Shown: one piece after another, positions 39,373 to 49,333 of the stretch
Layout: the number at the start of each line of letters is the position of its first letter
Numbering within the stretch: position 1 is the stretch's first letter
NCBI RefSeq assembly: GCF_900105995.1
Contig: NZ_LT629785.1
Location: forward strand, 372,001 to 436,000
Direction of reading: 5' to 3'
Length of the DNA: 64,000 nt
From: Pseudomonas pohangensis
Lineage (GTDB): Bacteria > Pseudomonadota > Gammaproteobacteria > Pseudomonadales > Pseudomonadaceae
Translations under genes and position numbers: made by a program
Notes under the pieces: generated by a model
Databases searched by the model: none
Told to the model about the DNA's origin: nothing
The model's input: the letters and a program-made list of their open reading frames with translations, nothing else

Positions 39373-40830
39373 ATGAGTGAAGAGATACTGATCAACATCA
39401 CCCCCATGGAGTCGCGCGTGGCTGTGGTGGAGAACGGCGTGCTGCAGGAAGTGCATGTCGAGCGTACGCAGAAGCGCGGCATTGTCGGCAATATCTACCG
39501 GGGCAAGGTGGTACGGGTACTGCCCGGCATGCAGGCGGCTTTCGTGGACATTGGTCTGGAGCGCGCCGCCTTTATTCATGCGGCGGAAATCTCCAGCCGC
39601 GAAGGCAGCGCGGTGGAATGTATCAGCCTGTTGGTCCGCGAAGGCCAGGGGCTGGTGGTGCAGGTGACCAAGGATCCGATCGCCAGCAAGGGCGCCCGGC
39701 TGACCACCCAGCTGTCGATTCCCTCGCGCTATCTGGTCTATATGCCCAGCACCAGCCATGTCGGCATCTCGTTGCGCATCGAGGACGAGGCCGAGCGCGA
39801 CCGCCTGAAAGCCATAGTGACCGATTGTCTGGCCTCGGAAGAGATCGAAGAGCAGGGCGGTTTCATCCTGCGCACGGCGGCCGAAGGTGCCGGGGCCGAT
39901 GAAATCGTTGCCGATATCCGCTATCTGCGGCGCCTGTGGGAACAGATAGCGGCGCTGCGCAACACCGCCCCTACGCCCTCGGTGATCTACGAAGATCTCT
40001 CGTTGGCCCTGCGCACCCTGCGCGATCTGGTCAATCCGCGCAGCGAGAAGATCCGCATCGACTCGCGTGAGACTTTTCAGAAGGCTACGCAGTTTGTCGC
40101 CGAACTGATGCCGGAAATCAGCGACCGGCTGGAACATTATCCCGGCGAGCGCCCGATCTTTGACCTGTACGGCGTGGAAGACGAAATTCAGAAGGCGCTG
40201 GAGCGCAAGGTGCCGTTGAAGTCGGGTGGCTATCTGGTGGTTGATCCGGCAGAGGCGATGAGCACCATTGATGTGAACACCGGCGCGTTCGTCGGTCATC
40301 GCACGCTGGAAGAAACCATCTTCAAGACCAATCTCGAGGCTGCCACCTCGATTGCCCGCCAGCTGCGCCTGCGCAACCTGGCCGGGATCATCATCATTGA
40401 TTTCATCGACATGCAGGACGAGGAGCATCAGCGCCAGGTGCTGCGTACACTGGAACGGCAGCTGGAACGCGATCACGCCAAGACCAATATTATCGGCATC
40501 ACCGAGCTGGGTCTGGTTCAGATGACCCGCAAGCGCACCCGCGAAAGTCTCGAACAGATACTCTGCGAGCCTTGCGTCAGCTGCCAGGGTCGCGGCAAGC
40601 TGAGAACACCGGAAACCATCTGCTACGAGATTTTCCGTGAAATCCTGCGTGAAGCCCGTGCCTATCAGGCCGGTGCCTATAGAGTGCTGGCCAATCAGCG
40701 GGTGGTGGACCGTCTGCTGGACGAGGAATCCGGCAATGTGGCGGATCTTGAAGCCTTTATCGGGCGTACCATCCAGTTTCAGGTCGAGGCCATGTATTCC
40801 CAGGAGCAATATGATGTCGTTCTGCTTTGA
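39373..40830 (+). CDS. rng: Ribonuclease G
   Basis: A 485-aa endonuclease of the RNase E/G family that matures the 5' end of 16S rRNA and decays some mRNAs. The ATG at 39373 (MSEEILINITPMESRVAVVE) is the conserved N terminus; the frame is open further upstream over maf but is not conserved. The S1 domain includes GNIYRGKVVRVLPGMQAAFVDIG. The DNase I-like part has DPAEAMSTIDVNTG and GIIIIDFIDM with the metal-binding Asp residues. The zinc link is CEPCVSCQGRGKL. The lack of a long C-terminal scaffold separates it from RNase E. It is followed by yhdP. Confidence 0.97.
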   Translation: MSEEILINITPMESRVAVVENGVLQEVHVERTQKRGIVGNIYRGKVVRVLPGMQAAFVDIGLERAAFIHAAEISSREGSAVECISLLVREGQGLVVQVTKDPIASKGARLTTQLSIPSRYLVYMPSTSHVGISLRIEDEAERDRLKAIVTDCLASEEIEEQGGFILRTAAEGAGADEIVADIRYLRRLWEQIAALRNTAPTPSVIYEDLSLALRTLRDLVNPRSEKIRIDSRETFQKATQFVAELMPEISDRLEHYPGERPIFDLYGVEDEIQKALERKVPLKSGGYLVVDPAEAMSTIDVNTGAFVGHRTLEETIFKTNLEAATSIARQLRLRNLAGIIIIDFIDMQDEEHQRQVLRTLERQLERDHAKTNIIGITELGLVQMTRKRTRESLEQILCEPCVSCQGRGKLRTPETICYEIFREILREARAYQAGAYRVLANQRVVDRLLDEESGNVADLEAFIGRTIQFQVEAMYSQEQYDVVLL

Positions 40831-40874
40831 CTGCAGGTCTGCGGGCCTGAAACTATCTTGCGAGTAACTGCAGT

Positions 40875-43800
40875 ATGAGCTGGCTGTCACGCCTGATCAT
40901 GATCCTGATACGCGGCGTGCTGTGGTCGTTCACGCTGTCGCTGGTGTTCGCCGCGTTATACGTCAGCCTCGGCCGGCAGCTGATGCCGTTGCTCGGCGAA
41001 TACCGTGCCGAGGTTGAGCAGCGGGCACAGAGTGCATTGGGCATGCCGCTAAAGATCGGCAGGCTGGAAGGCAGCTGGCGCGACTTTTCCCCACTGCTGG
41101 TGGCGCATGATGTCGAGCTGGGTGAGGGCACCACGAAGATTCATCTGCAGACCCTGCGAGTCAAGCCGGACCTGCTGATCGGCCTGCTTGAGCGACGCAT
41201 GGAAATCCAGCGCCTCGAACTGGACGGGTTGCAGCTGACCATTGAGCAGCAGTCAGCCGAGGGTGCCTGGGCGGTGGCCGGTTTGTCGCCACCCAGGGAG
41301 GCTGCAGAGTCGGACCCGCAACAAGCCATCAAGGCCCTGCTCGGCATATCCCAGCTGCTGCTGTACAACAGCCAGATTACGCTGCAACCCTTTGCGGCAA
41401 AGGCGATCCGTTTTACCCAGGCCGAATTTGAGTTGCGCAATGGCCGCAGGCAGCGAATCGACGGGCATCTGACCTTTCCCAGTGGCTTGCCGCTGAGTTT
41501 CAGCCTACGCGGCAAACTGGACCCGGCCGACTGGCGCGGCAGCCCGGCAGAGCTCTATCTGAGCTTGCCGCAGAGCAGTCTGGCCGAACGCATACCCTCC
41601 TCGTTGCTCGGCGGCTGGCAAATCGACAGCCTGAAGGCCGGCGGCGAGCTCTGGGCGGTAGTCGAGGCAGGTCAGCTGCAGCGGGTGGTGACGCGCCTGA
41701 ACGCTACGGAACTGCAGGCAGCGGCGGCAGACCGCCAGCCGGTCAGCGTGGAGGATCTGGCCTTGACCGCTTATCTGGATCGCCGCACCGGTGGTTATGA
41801 TCTGCTGCTGGATTCTCTGGCGCTGAGTCTCGATCAGCAGCGCTTTGGCCCCATCCGGGTGGGCCTGCAGATGCGCCAGGCAACTCCCGAGTCTGCGCCG
41901 GTCTGGAAGGCCCAGGCGGACCGGCTGGATCTGGCGCCGCTGACCACGCTGGCACTGTCGCTGGCCCCGGCTGCTCCGGCAGTCGATGAATGGCTCGATG
42001 GTCTCCAGCCGCATGGTCAGCTGAGCAATATCCAGGTGAGTCTGGATAGTGCGAAAACAACTGCGGATCGCCTGCAGTTTGCCGCCAATCTGGGCAATGT
42101 GGGTATTTCAGCCCATGCCGATGTGCCCGGGCTGGAAAATGTCAGCGGCAGTATCAGCGGCGACATGGGCCAAGGGGCTTTACGCCTGAATAGCGAGAAT
42201 TTCGTTCTCGATCTGGCCGAAGTGTTCCCGCAGCCCTGGCAGTACTTCAAAGCCGGCGCCTTGCTGAGCTGGAAGCTGGATGATCAGTCCTTCAACCTGT
42301 TCAGTCCGTATATCAAGCTGGAGGGCGACGAAGGGCGGATCGCCGGAGAGCTGAAAATAGCTATCCCGTTTGCCGACGATCAGTTCGCATACATGGACCT
42401 GCTGGTCGGCCTGCAGGATGGCAATGCCGCATTTACCAGCAAGTATCTGCCGACTCCGGGCGCTGATTTCACGGCCGAACTGGCCGACTGGCTGAAAACA
42501 GCGATTGTCGGCGGGGCGATTGATGAAGGCATTTTCCAGTATCAGGGTACTTTGAGCACTCAGGCGCCGGCCAACTCCAGCACATTGAGTCTGTATTTCA
42601 AGCTGCATGATCTCGAACTGGCCTATCAGCCAGGTTGGCCGGCTCTGCAAGAGGCTGCTGGCGAGGTGTTTGTCGGTGACAGCGGCGTGCAGGTCAACGT
42701 CAGCTCCGGGAAGGTTCTCGATAGTCAGGTCAGCAATGTGACTGCCAGCGTGCCGCCCGCCGGCAATGGGCAGGTGGCACGTTTGCAGCTGACCGCTGAT
42801 CTGCAAAGCAATGTCAAAGACGGGCTGGATATCCTGCAGAAGGCGCCACTGGGCACCGAGTCTGTTTTTGCCGGCTGGCAAGGTACGGGCGCGCTGGACG
42901 GAAAGCTGTCGCTGGACATACCTCTTGGTGGCACGGCAGCGCCGCTGGTGGTGGTGGACTTCGCAGCCAAAGACGCCCAACTGAGCATCCCCGAGCCGGT
43001 ACTTGAGCTTTCCGGGATTACCGCCGCGTTTCGTTACAACAGTGCCAGCGGGTTGAGTACGCCGGCCCTCAGGGCGCGGGCTTTCAACCAGCCGGTCAGC
43101 GGCAAGATAGTTGCCGAAGGCGCACGCGGCAGAACGCGGACGCGCATTGAGGCTACCAGCAAGATCGCCCTTGCAGATCTGACCAAATGGCTGGATGTGG
43201 CTGAAGTAAAACTGCCGGTCAGTGGCACGCTGCCCTATAAGCTCAACGTGATCCTCGACGAGAATAACAGTCAGTTGCAGGTGGACTCGAGCCTGCGGGG
43301 CCTGGCGGTTGATTTGCCAGCACCTTTCGGCAAGCGCGCCGATGAGGTGCGCAACAGCAGCTTCAGCATGCCACTGACGGCCAGGGTGCCCACTTACCGG
43401 GCAAATTATGCAGGCATGGCCAGCCTGGCGCTGGCCATGCCCGATGGCAAGGCGGATTCGCTGCGTGCGGAACTGGTGCTGGGCGGAGAAACGGCCAATT
43501 TGCCCGACAGCCAGGGCTTCTGGCTGCGTGGCCGGGTTGCCGAGCTGGATGCAGAGGCATGGAAAGCGCTGGCTGAGCAGTACTCGGGTACTGCACCGTC
43601 AAGCAGTCAGGACATGCTGCGTAGCGTCCACCTGCAAGTTGGTCAGTTCCATGGCTTCGGTATGGAGGCCAGTGATCTCGGGCTGAGCCTGGAACGGGCT
43701 GGCAGTGCCTGGCAAATCGGCCTGAACAGTGCAATGGTGGAAGGCGAGGTAACGGTTCCGGATCAGGACGGGCAACCGATTGTGCTGAATTTGCAGCGCC

Positions 43801-44705
43801 TCAGTCTGCCGGAGCCGCCGACTACCGACGCCGAGGCGATGGCTAAACCCGATGCGCTGGCCGATATTGAGCCGGCCAGTCTGCCACCCCTGGACGTGAA
43901 AATAGCCAAAGTCATGCTTGGCAGCGAGGCGCTGGGTGCAAGCTCGTTCAAACTTCGGCCCGTCCCCGGGGGCGTGCAGTTCAACGAGCTGAATATGGAT
44001 TTCAAGGGCTTGCAGGTGACCGGCACGGCGGGCTGGGACGGTCACAAGGGGGCCACCAGTTCATGGTACAAGGGCCGGCTGCAAGGCACTGATCTGGGCA
44101 AGGTGCTGCAGGCCTGGAACTATGCCCCCTCGGTGGAGAGTGAACGCTTTCGGGTGGATGGCGATATACGCTGGCCAGGCTCGCCTGCCTGGCTAGACCT
44201 GGCGAGAATGTCCGGCACACTGGATGGCAGCATCCGCAATGGCCGCTTTACCGAGGTGCAAGGGGGCGGCAGCAGTGCCTTGCGTGTATTCGGCTTGTTG
44301 AACTTCAGTGCGATTGGCCGGCGTCTGCGCCTGGACTTCTCCGACCTGTTCGGCAAGGGTTTGGCCTTTGACCGCGTTAAGGTATTGCTGGCTGGCGATA
44401 ACGGCGTGTTCGTTACCCGCAAGCCGCTTGAAGTGAACGGTCCTTCTGTCCAGTTACAGCTCGATGGCACGCTGAACATGGTCCAGCAGAGCATCGATGC
44501 CAAGCTCTACGTAACGCTGCCGGTGTCCAATACGGTAGCGCTGGGCGCGTTGCTGGTCGGTGCCCCTGCGGTGGCTGGTGCCATATTTGTTGCCGACAAA
44601 GTAGCTGACAAGCTGTTTGGCTTTGGTACTTCCAACCTGACCAAGGTCCAGTATCAGGTCAAGGGTCCGCTGGAAGATCCGAAGATCACATTTTTCAAGC
44701 CATGA
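40875..44705 (+). CDS. yhdP: YhdP, large AsmA-like envelope lipid-transport protein
   Basis: A 1276-aa protein with one N-terminal membrane helix (ILIRGVLWSFTLSLVFAALYV) followed by a very long periplasmic part rich in beta strands. It carries the TIGR02099/YhdP end (GLLNFSAIGRRLRLDFSDLF, then VAGAIFVADKVADKLFGFGTSNLT). In E. coli YhdP, with TamB and YdbH, bridges the periplasm and moves phospholipids to the outer membrane. Repeated short strand segments form the groove-like body. The length is typical. It lies 44 bases after rng and 13 before the nitrilase gene, in one direction with tldD. Confidence 0.95.
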   Translation: MSWLSRLIMILIRGVLWSFTLSLVFAALYVSLGRQLMPLLGEYRAEVEQRAQSALGMPLKIGRLEGSWRDFSPLLVAHDVELGEGTTKIHLQTLRVKPDLLIGLLERRMEIQRLELDGLQLTIEQQSAEGAWAVAGLSPPREAAESDPQQAIKALLGISQLLLYNSQITLQPFAAKAIRFTQAEFELRNGRRQRIDGHLTFPSGLPLSFSLRGKLDPADWRGSPAELYLSLPQSSLAERIPSSLLGGWQIDSLKAGGELWAVVEAGQLQRVVTRLNATELQAAAADRQPVSVEDLALTAYLDRRTGGYDLLLDSLALSLDQQRFGPIRVGLQMRQATPESAPVWKAQADRLDLAPLTTLALSLAPAAPAVDEWLDGLQPHGQLSNIQVSLDSAKTTADRLQFAANLGNVGISAHADVPGLENVSGSISGDMGQGALRLNSENFVLDLAEVFPQPWQYFKAGALLSWKLDDQSFNLFSPYIKLEGDEGRIAGELKIAIPFADDQFAYMDLLVGLQDGNAAFTSKYLPTPGADFTAELADWLKTAIVGGAIDEGIFQYQGTLSTQAPANSSTLSLYFKLHDLELAYQPGWPALQEAAGEVFVGDSGVQVNVSSGKVLDSQVSNVTASVPPAGNGQVARLQLTADLQSNVKDGLDILQKAPLGTESVFAGWQGTGALDGKLSLDIPLGGTAAPLVVVDFAAKDAQLSIPEPVLELSGITAAFRYNSASGLSTPALRARAFNQPVSGKIVAEGARGRTRTRIEATSKIALADLTKWLDVAEVKLPVSGTLPYKLNVILDENNSQLQVDSSLRGLAVDLPAPFGKRADEVRNSSFSMPLTARVPTYRANYAGMASLALAMPDGKADSLRAELVLGGETANLPDSQGFWLRGRVAELDAEAWKALAEQYSGTAPSSSQDMLRSVHLQVGQFHGFGMEASDLGLSLERAGSAWQIGLNSAMVEGEVTVPDQDGQPIVLNLQRLSLPEPPTTDAEAMAKPDALADIEPASLPPLDVKIAKVMLGSEALGASSFKLRPVPGGVQFNELNMDFKGLQVTGTAGWDGHKGATSSWYKGRLQGTDLGKVLQAWNYAPSVESERFRVDGDIRWPGSPAWLDLARMSGTLDGSIRNGRFTEVQGGGSSALRVFGLLNFSAIGRRLRLDFSDLFGKGLAFDRVKVLLAGDNGVFVTRKPLEVNGPSVQLQLDGTLNMVQQSIDAKLYVTLPVSNTVALGALLVGAPAVAGAIFVADKVADKLFGFGTSNLTKVQYQVKGPLEDPKITFFKP

Positions 44706-44718
44706 AAGGTAGAGCGCT

Positions 44719-45579
44719 GTGGCCATGAACCTGGCTGTAATACAGATGGTCAGTCAGGATCAGGTGGCCGCCAACCTGCTGAGCGCGCGCCGTTTGCTCG
44801 AGCAGGCCGCGGAGCAGGGTGCGCAGCTTGCCGTGCTGCCGGAGAATTTTGCCGCCATGGGCTGTCGCGATCTTGCTGCGCTGGCGCGTGCCGAAGGGGC
44901 GGGGCAAGGGCCGATCCTGCCATGGCTGACGCAGGCCGCACGTGATCTGGGTTTATGGATAGTCGGCGGAACCTTGCCGTTGCCGCCGGATGCTCAGCCG
45001 GATGCCCGCCCCCTGGCCAGCTCCTTGCTGTTTGATGCGCAGGGGCAACGAGTGGCCCGTTACGACAAGCTGCATCTGTTTGATGTCGAGGTGGCAGACA
45101 GCCGCGGCCGCTATCGCGAGTCGGATGACTACGTACATGGAGCGCAGGTCGTGGTTGCCGATACACCGGTCGGCCGTATTGGTTTGAGTGTCTGCTACGA
45201 CCTGCGTTTTCCCGAGTTGTATATGGCGCTGCGCGCGGCCGGTGCCGAGTTGATCAGTGCCCCGGCAGCGTTCACTGCGGTAACCGGTGCCGCCCACTGG
45301 GAAGTACTGCTACGTGCGCGCGCCATCGAAACCCAGTGTTACCTGCTGGCTGCCAATCAGGGCGGTAGTCATCCGGGTGGCCGCGAAACCTTCGGCCACT
45401 CGTGCCTGATTGATCCGTGGGGTTGTGTGATGGCCGTGCAGCCCCGGGGTGAGGCCGTTCTGCTGGGAACTCGCGACCCCGGGCAGCAAGCCGGAATTCG
45501 TCAGAAAATGCCGCTGGCCAGCCAGCGCCGCTTTGCACCACCCGGCAAACCCTTGCCGGTGGCTATGGAGAAACCATGA
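44719..45579 (+). CDS. Carbon-nitrogen hydrolase (nitrilase superfamily, Nit type)
   Basis: A 286-aa cytosolic hydrolase. The catalytic triad is visible: Glu in LAVLPENFAAMG, Lys in RYDKLHLFDVEV and Cys in IGLSVCYDLRFPELY. The set fits the Nit1 branch, whose members act as deaminated-glutathione amidase, a metabolite repair enzyme. That activity is inference. Two starts fit: GTG 44719 with AAAGG upstream, or ATG 44725 two codons later. It overlaps tldD by 4 bases. The order yhdP-nit-tldD is conserved in gammaproteobacteria. Confidence 0.9.
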   Translation: MAMNLAVIQMVSQDQVAANLLSARRLLEQAAEQGAQLAVLPENFAAMGCRDLAALARAEGAGQGPILPWLTQAARDLGLWIVGGTLPLPPDAQPDARPLASSLLFDAQGQRVARYDKLHLFDVEVADSRGRYRESDDYVHGAQVVVADTPVGRIGLSVCYDLRFPELYMALRAAGAELISAPAAFTAVTGAAHWEVLLRARAIETQCYLLAANQGGSHPGGRETFGHSCLIDPWGCVMAVQPRGEAVLLGTRDPGQQAGIRQKMPLASQRRFAPPGKPLPVAMEKP

Positions 45580-47033
45580 GTGATTTGTTGTCATCGGTCA
45601 GTGAGCATTTGCTGGCCCCGGGCAGTCTGGGTATCCAGCTGTTACCCGAAGTGCTGGGCGAATTGGCCGGCCCCGGAATTGACGCCGCTGACCTGTATTT
45701 CCAGAGTCAGGTTTCCGAAACCTGGGCGCTGGAAGACGGCATCGTCAAGGAGGGTAGCTTCAACCTGGATCAGGGTGTCGGCGTACGTGCCCAGTCCGGT
45801 GAGAAAACCGGTTTTGCCTACAGCAACAGCATCAGTCGCCAGGCGTTGCGTGATGCATCGCAGGCAGCCCGTTCGATTGCGCGTGCCGGGCAGTCAGGCC
45901 GCATAGAGGTGTTGCGGCAGCAGCCGGCAGTGCCCCTGTATCCGGCACAGAATCCGCTGGAGGTCATCAGCCGGGCGGAGAAGGTCGCCTTGCTCAAGCG
46001 TATCGATGTGGCTACGCGTGCGCTGGATCCGCGTATCCAGCAGGTCAGTGTCAGTCTCTCGGGGGTCTGGGAGCGCATTCTGGTTGCGTCCAGTGATGGC
46101 GATCTGGCTGCAGATGTTCGACCACTGGTGCGATTCAATGTCAGCGTCATCGTCGAGCAGAATGGCCGTCGCGAGCGCGGTAGCCATGGCGGCGGCGGGC
46201 GCAGTGATTACCGTTACTTTCTGGAGCCGAACGAGCACCACGAAGAGCGTGCCATGGGCTATGCCCGCGAGGCGTTGCGGCAGGCGCTGGTCAACCTCGA
46301 GGCTGTGCCGGCTCCGGCCGGGACGCTGCCGGTGGTACTTGGGCCGGGCTGGTCGGGCGTGTTGCTGCATGAGGCGGTTGGTCACGGCCTGGAAGGTGAC
46401 TTCAATCGCAAAGGCAGTTCGGCCTACAGCGGGCGTATTGGCGAAAAGGTCGCCTCCGGTCTGTGCACCATTGTTGATGACGGCACCCTGTCCGGACGCC
46501 GCGGCTCCCTGAGCGTGGATGATGAGGGCACCCCGACCCAGTGCACCACACTGATCGAGAATGGCGTGCTCAAGGGGTACATGCAGGACAAGCTGAATGC
46601 GCGCCTGATGGGCGTGGCGGCGACCGGTAATGGGCGGCGCGAGTCGTATTCCTGCCTGCCGATGCCGCGCATGACCAATACCTACATGCTGGCCGGCGCC
46701 AGCGACCCGGCAGAGATCATCGCCTCGGTACAGCGCGGTATCTATTGCGCCAGTCTGGGTGGTGGCCAGGTCGATATCACCAGCGGCAAGTTCGTGTTTT
46801 CCACCAGCGAGGCCTACCTGATCGAGAACGGCAGGATTACCACGCCGGTCAAGGGTGCCACGCTGATCGGTAACGGTCCCGAGGCCATGAGCCGGGTGTC
46901 GATGGTGGGCAATGATCTGGCGCTGGACAGCGGTGTCGGCACCTGCGGCAAGGATGGCCAGTCGGTACCGGTGGGGGTCGGACAACCAACACTGAAGATC
47001 GATGCGATTACCGTGGGCGGGACCGGCGCCTGA
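45576..47033 (+). CDS. tldD: Metalloprotease subunit TldD
   Basis: A 485-aa protein that pairs with PmbA (TldE) in a heterodimeric zinc protease which trims unfolded peptides. The complex is known for maturing microcin B17 and degrading CcdA. TldD provides the zinc site, seen here as LLHEAVGHGLEGDFNRKGSS (HExxxH, about residues 260-279). Other family segments are GIVKEGSFNLDQGVGVRA and the C-terminal MVGNDLALDSGVGTCGKDGQ. The partner gene pmbA is 636 bases downstream in this window, with yjgA between them on the other strand. Confidence 0.97.
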   Translation: MSDLLSSVSEHLLAPGSLGIQLLPEVLGELAGPGIDAADLYFQSQVSETWALEDGIVKEGSFNLDQGVGVRAQSGEKTGFAYSNSISRQALRDASQAARSIARAGQSGRIEVLRQQPAVPLYPAQNPLEVISRAEKVALLKRIDVATRALDPRIQQVSVSLSGVWERILVASSDGDLAADVRPLVRFNVSVIVEQNGRRERGSHGGGGRSDYRYFLEPNEHHEERAMGYAREALRQALVNLEAVPAPAGTLPVVLGPGWSGVLLHEAVGHGLEGDFNRKGSSAYSGRIGEKVASGLCTIVDDGTLSGRRGSLSVDDEGTPTQCTTLIENGVLKGYMQDKLNARLMGVAATGNGRRESYSCLPMPRMTNTYMLAGASDPAEIIASVQRGIYCASLGGGQVDITSGKFVFSTSEAYLIENGRITTPVKGATLIGNGPEAMSRVSMVGNDLALDSGVGTCGKDGQSVPVGVGQPTLKIDAITVGGTGA

Positions 47034-47057
47034 TGGACGCCGGCAAGTGTCGGGTGA

Positions 47058-47576
47058 TCAGCGCAGGCCGCGTTGTATTTCATCCAGTTCGCGAATGTAT
47101 TTGAATACCTTGCGCGCGGCTGCCGGCGGCTTGTTGTGAGCCGCTTCGTGCTGGGCGTGGCGGATCAGGCTGCGCATTTGCTGGCGATCGGTTTCCGGGT
47201 ATTCGCTGACAAAGGCCTCAAGGGTAGAGTCGTCACCGCCGAGCAGGCGATCACGCCAGCGCTCGAGCCCGTGGAAACGCTCGTTGTACTGGCGCGTCGA
47301 AGCATCAAGCTGGTCGATCAGCGCGCTGATGGCGTCGACATCGGCATCCCGCATCAGCTTGCCGATGTATTGCATATGCCGTTTGCGGGCAATATGCGCC
47401 TTGTGTTTGGGGGCATCGGCCAGAGCTTTTTGCAGGGGCTCGGTGAGTGGCAGCTTGGCCAGCAGATCCGGTTTGAGCGTGGTCAGGCGCTCGCCCAGAT
47501 CCTGCAGGGCGTGCAGTTCACGCTTTACCTGGGATTTACTCTTCTCCTCGGAGAAGTCATCGAATTGTTCAGACAT
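47058..47576 (-). CDS. yjgA: Ribosome biogenesis factor YjgA (DarP)
   Basis: A 172-aa highly charged helical protein. It begins MSEQFDDFSEEKSKSQVKRE, with the family segments ALQDLGERLTTLKPDLLAKL, KAHIARKRHMQYIGKLMR and a basic C terminus (YIRELDEIQRGL). YjgA associates with late pre-50S particles in E. coli. The gene is flanked by tldD and pmbA on the opposite strand, an arrangement kept in many gammaproteobacteria. It is 24 bases from the tldD stop. Confidence 0.95.
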   Translation of the reverse strand: MSEQFDDFSEEKSKSQVKRELHALQDLGERLTTLKPDLLAKLPLTEPLQKALADAPKHKAHIARKRHMQYIGKLMRDADVDAISALIDQLDASTRQYNERFHGLERWRDRLLGGDDSTLEAFVSEYPETDRQQMRSLIRHAQHEAAHNKPPAAARKVFKYIRELDEIQRGLR

Positions 47577-47668
47577 GCGGCGTATCCGGAAGAAAACGTC
47601 GTCATGATAACCACTCGGGAGCCGCTTGTCCGGCTCCTGCCGAGTGTTGCATAGGGATGGAGTGAGAA

Positions 47669-49015
47669 ATGAGTGCGGTAGACATTGTAGGGCCGGAAGC
47701 TCTGCCCAGATTGCAGGAGCAGGTTGAGCAGATTCTCGCCGAAGCGCGCCGGCAGGGTGCCAGTGCCTGTGAAGTGGCGGTCTCGGTGGAGCAGGGGTTG
47801 TCGACCACGGTGCGCCAGCGCGAGGTGGAGACGGTCGAGTTCAATCGTGACCAGGGCTTCGGTATCACCCTGTATAGCGGCCAGCGCAAAGGTTCGGCCA
47901 GCACCTCTGCCACCGGCCCCGAGGCCATTCGTGAAACGGTGGCCGCAGCGCTGGCCATTGCCGAACATGCTTCGGAAGACGAGTTTGCCGGTCTGGCTGA
48001 TGCCGGCCTGATGGCCGGGCAGCTGGCGGAACTCGATTTGTATCATCCATGGGCCATCAGTCCGGAGCAGTCGATTGAACTTGCGCTGGAGTGTGAGGAA
48101 AGCGCTTTTGCCGCCGATTCACGTATCAGCAACGCCGATGGCACTTCGCTGAGCTCCCATCGTGGCTGCCGTGTTTACGGCAACAGCCACGGCTTTGTCG
48201 GCAGTTATGCCAGTACGCGGCACAGCCTGAGCTGCGTGATGATTGCCGAACTGGGCGGGCAGATGCAGCGCGATTACTGGTATGACGTCAATCGCCGGGG
48301 CGAGGCACTGGCCAGTGCTGCGAGTATCGGCCAACGCGCCGCGCAGCGTACCGTCGCCAGACTCGGCGCGCGCTCGGTGCCCACCTGCGAGGTGCCGGTA
48401 TTGTTTTCGGCAGAGCTGGCAGGCGGTTTGTTCGGCCACTTTCTGGCGGCGGTTTCGGGTGGCAATCTGTACCGCAAGGCGTCCTTTCTGGAAGGCTCCC
48501 TTGGCCAGCAGCTGTTTCCGCAGTGGCTGAGCCTGCATGAGAATCCCCATCTGCTGCAGGGGCTGGCCAGTGCCAGCTTTGATGGTGATGGTCTGGCCAC
48601 CTATGCCAAACCCTTTGTGCAGGCGGGCGAGGTGGTTTCCTATGTGCTGGGTACCTATTCCGGGCGCAAGCTGGGATTGCCCAGCACGGCAAATGCCGGT
48701 GGCGTGCATAACCTGCTGGTCACTCACAGCGCGGAAGATCAGGACGCCCTGATCAAACGCATGGGCCGTGGCCTGCTGGTCACCGAGCTGATGGGCCAGG
48801 GGCTGAATTTGGTGACGGGTGATTACTCCCGCGGTGCTGGCGGGTTCTGGATCGAGAATGGCCAGATCCAGTATCCGGTTCAGGAGGTCACCATTGCCGG
48901 CAATCTGCGCGACATGTTCAGGCAGATTGTGGCCGTTGGCAGCGATCTGGAAATGCGCAGCAATATCCGCAGTGGATCGGTGTTGATTGAGCGGATGACC
49001 GTTGCTGGTAGCTGA
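47669..49015 (+). CDS. pmbA: Metalloprotease subunit PmbA (TldE)
   Basis: A 448-aa partner of TldD, without a zinc site of its own. The family segments are VSVEQGLSTTVRQREVETVE, FNRDQGFGITLYSGQRKGSA, VLFSAELAGGLFGHFLAAVS and the C-terminal GNLRDMFRQIVAVGSDLEMR. It lacks the HExxxH of TldD, as expected. GGGATGGAG lies upstream of the ATG. The gene is divergent from yjgA and converges on ptsO. Confidence 0.96.
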   Translation: MSAVDIVGPEALPRLQEQVEQILAEARRQGASACEVAVSVEQGLSTTVRQREVETVEFNRDQGFGITLYSGQRKGSASTSATGPEAIRETVAAALAIAEHASEDEFAGLADAGLMAGQLAELDLYHPWAISPEQSIELALECEESAFAADSRISNADGTSLSSHRGCRVYGNSHGFVGSYASTRHSLSCVMIAELGGQMQRDYWYDVNRRGEALASAASIGQRAAQRTVARLGARSVPTCEVPVLFSAELAGGLFGHFLAAVSGGNLYRKASFLEGSLGQQLFPQWLSLHENPHLLQGLASASFDGDGLATYAKPFVQAGEVVSYVLGTYSGRKLGLPSTANAGGVHNLLVTHSAEDQDALIKRMGRGLLVTELMGQGLNLVTGDYSRGAGGFWIENGQIQYPVQEVTIAGNLRDMFRQIVAVGSDLEMRSNIRSGSVLIERMTVAGS

Positions 49016-49044
49016 TGCGGGGCGTCAGGGCTTGAGGCGAGCGC

Positions 49045-49317
49045 CTATTCGCCTTCGTCAAAGTAATTGTTGATCAGATCGACGAGGCCCTGCATGGCCT
49101 CGGCTTCCTGTTCACCATCGCTCTGCAGGTGGATGCTGGTGCCCTTGCTGGCGGCCAGCATCATCACCGACATGATGCTTTTGCCATCGACCAGGCTTTC
49201 CGGGCTGCGCCCAACTCTTATCTGACAGGGATATTGGCCGGCAACGCCAACGAACTTGGCCGCCGCCCGCGCATGCAGGCCGAGTTTGTTGATGATGGTG
49301 ATTTCACAGTAAAGCAT
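49045..49317 (-). CDS. ptsO: Nitrogen-PTS phosphocarrier NPr (HPr family)
   Basis: A 90-aa HPr-like protein with the phosphorylated histidine in INKLGLHARAAAKFVGVA (His15 or near) and the second site region DGKSIMSVMMLAASKGTSI. It passes phosphate from EI-Ntr (PtsP, not in this window) to PtsN. The position downstream of rapZ and ptsN, with rpoN nearby, identifies it as NPr rather than the sugar-PTS HPr. It is the last gene of the rpoN-hpf-ptsN-rapZ-ptsO block. Confidence 0.95.
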   Translation of the reverse strand: MLYCEITIINKLGLHARAAAKFVGVAGQYPCQIRVGRSPESLVDGKSIMSVMMLAASKGTSIHLQSDGEQEAEAMQGLVDLINNYFDEGE

Positions 49318-49333
49318 TGCCTGGTACTGTTCC

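Noticed and set aside
39154..40890. 578-codon open frame antisense to rng and maf
   Set aside because: Spans two real genes on the other strand and has no domain or start signal; an effect of GC-rich codon use.
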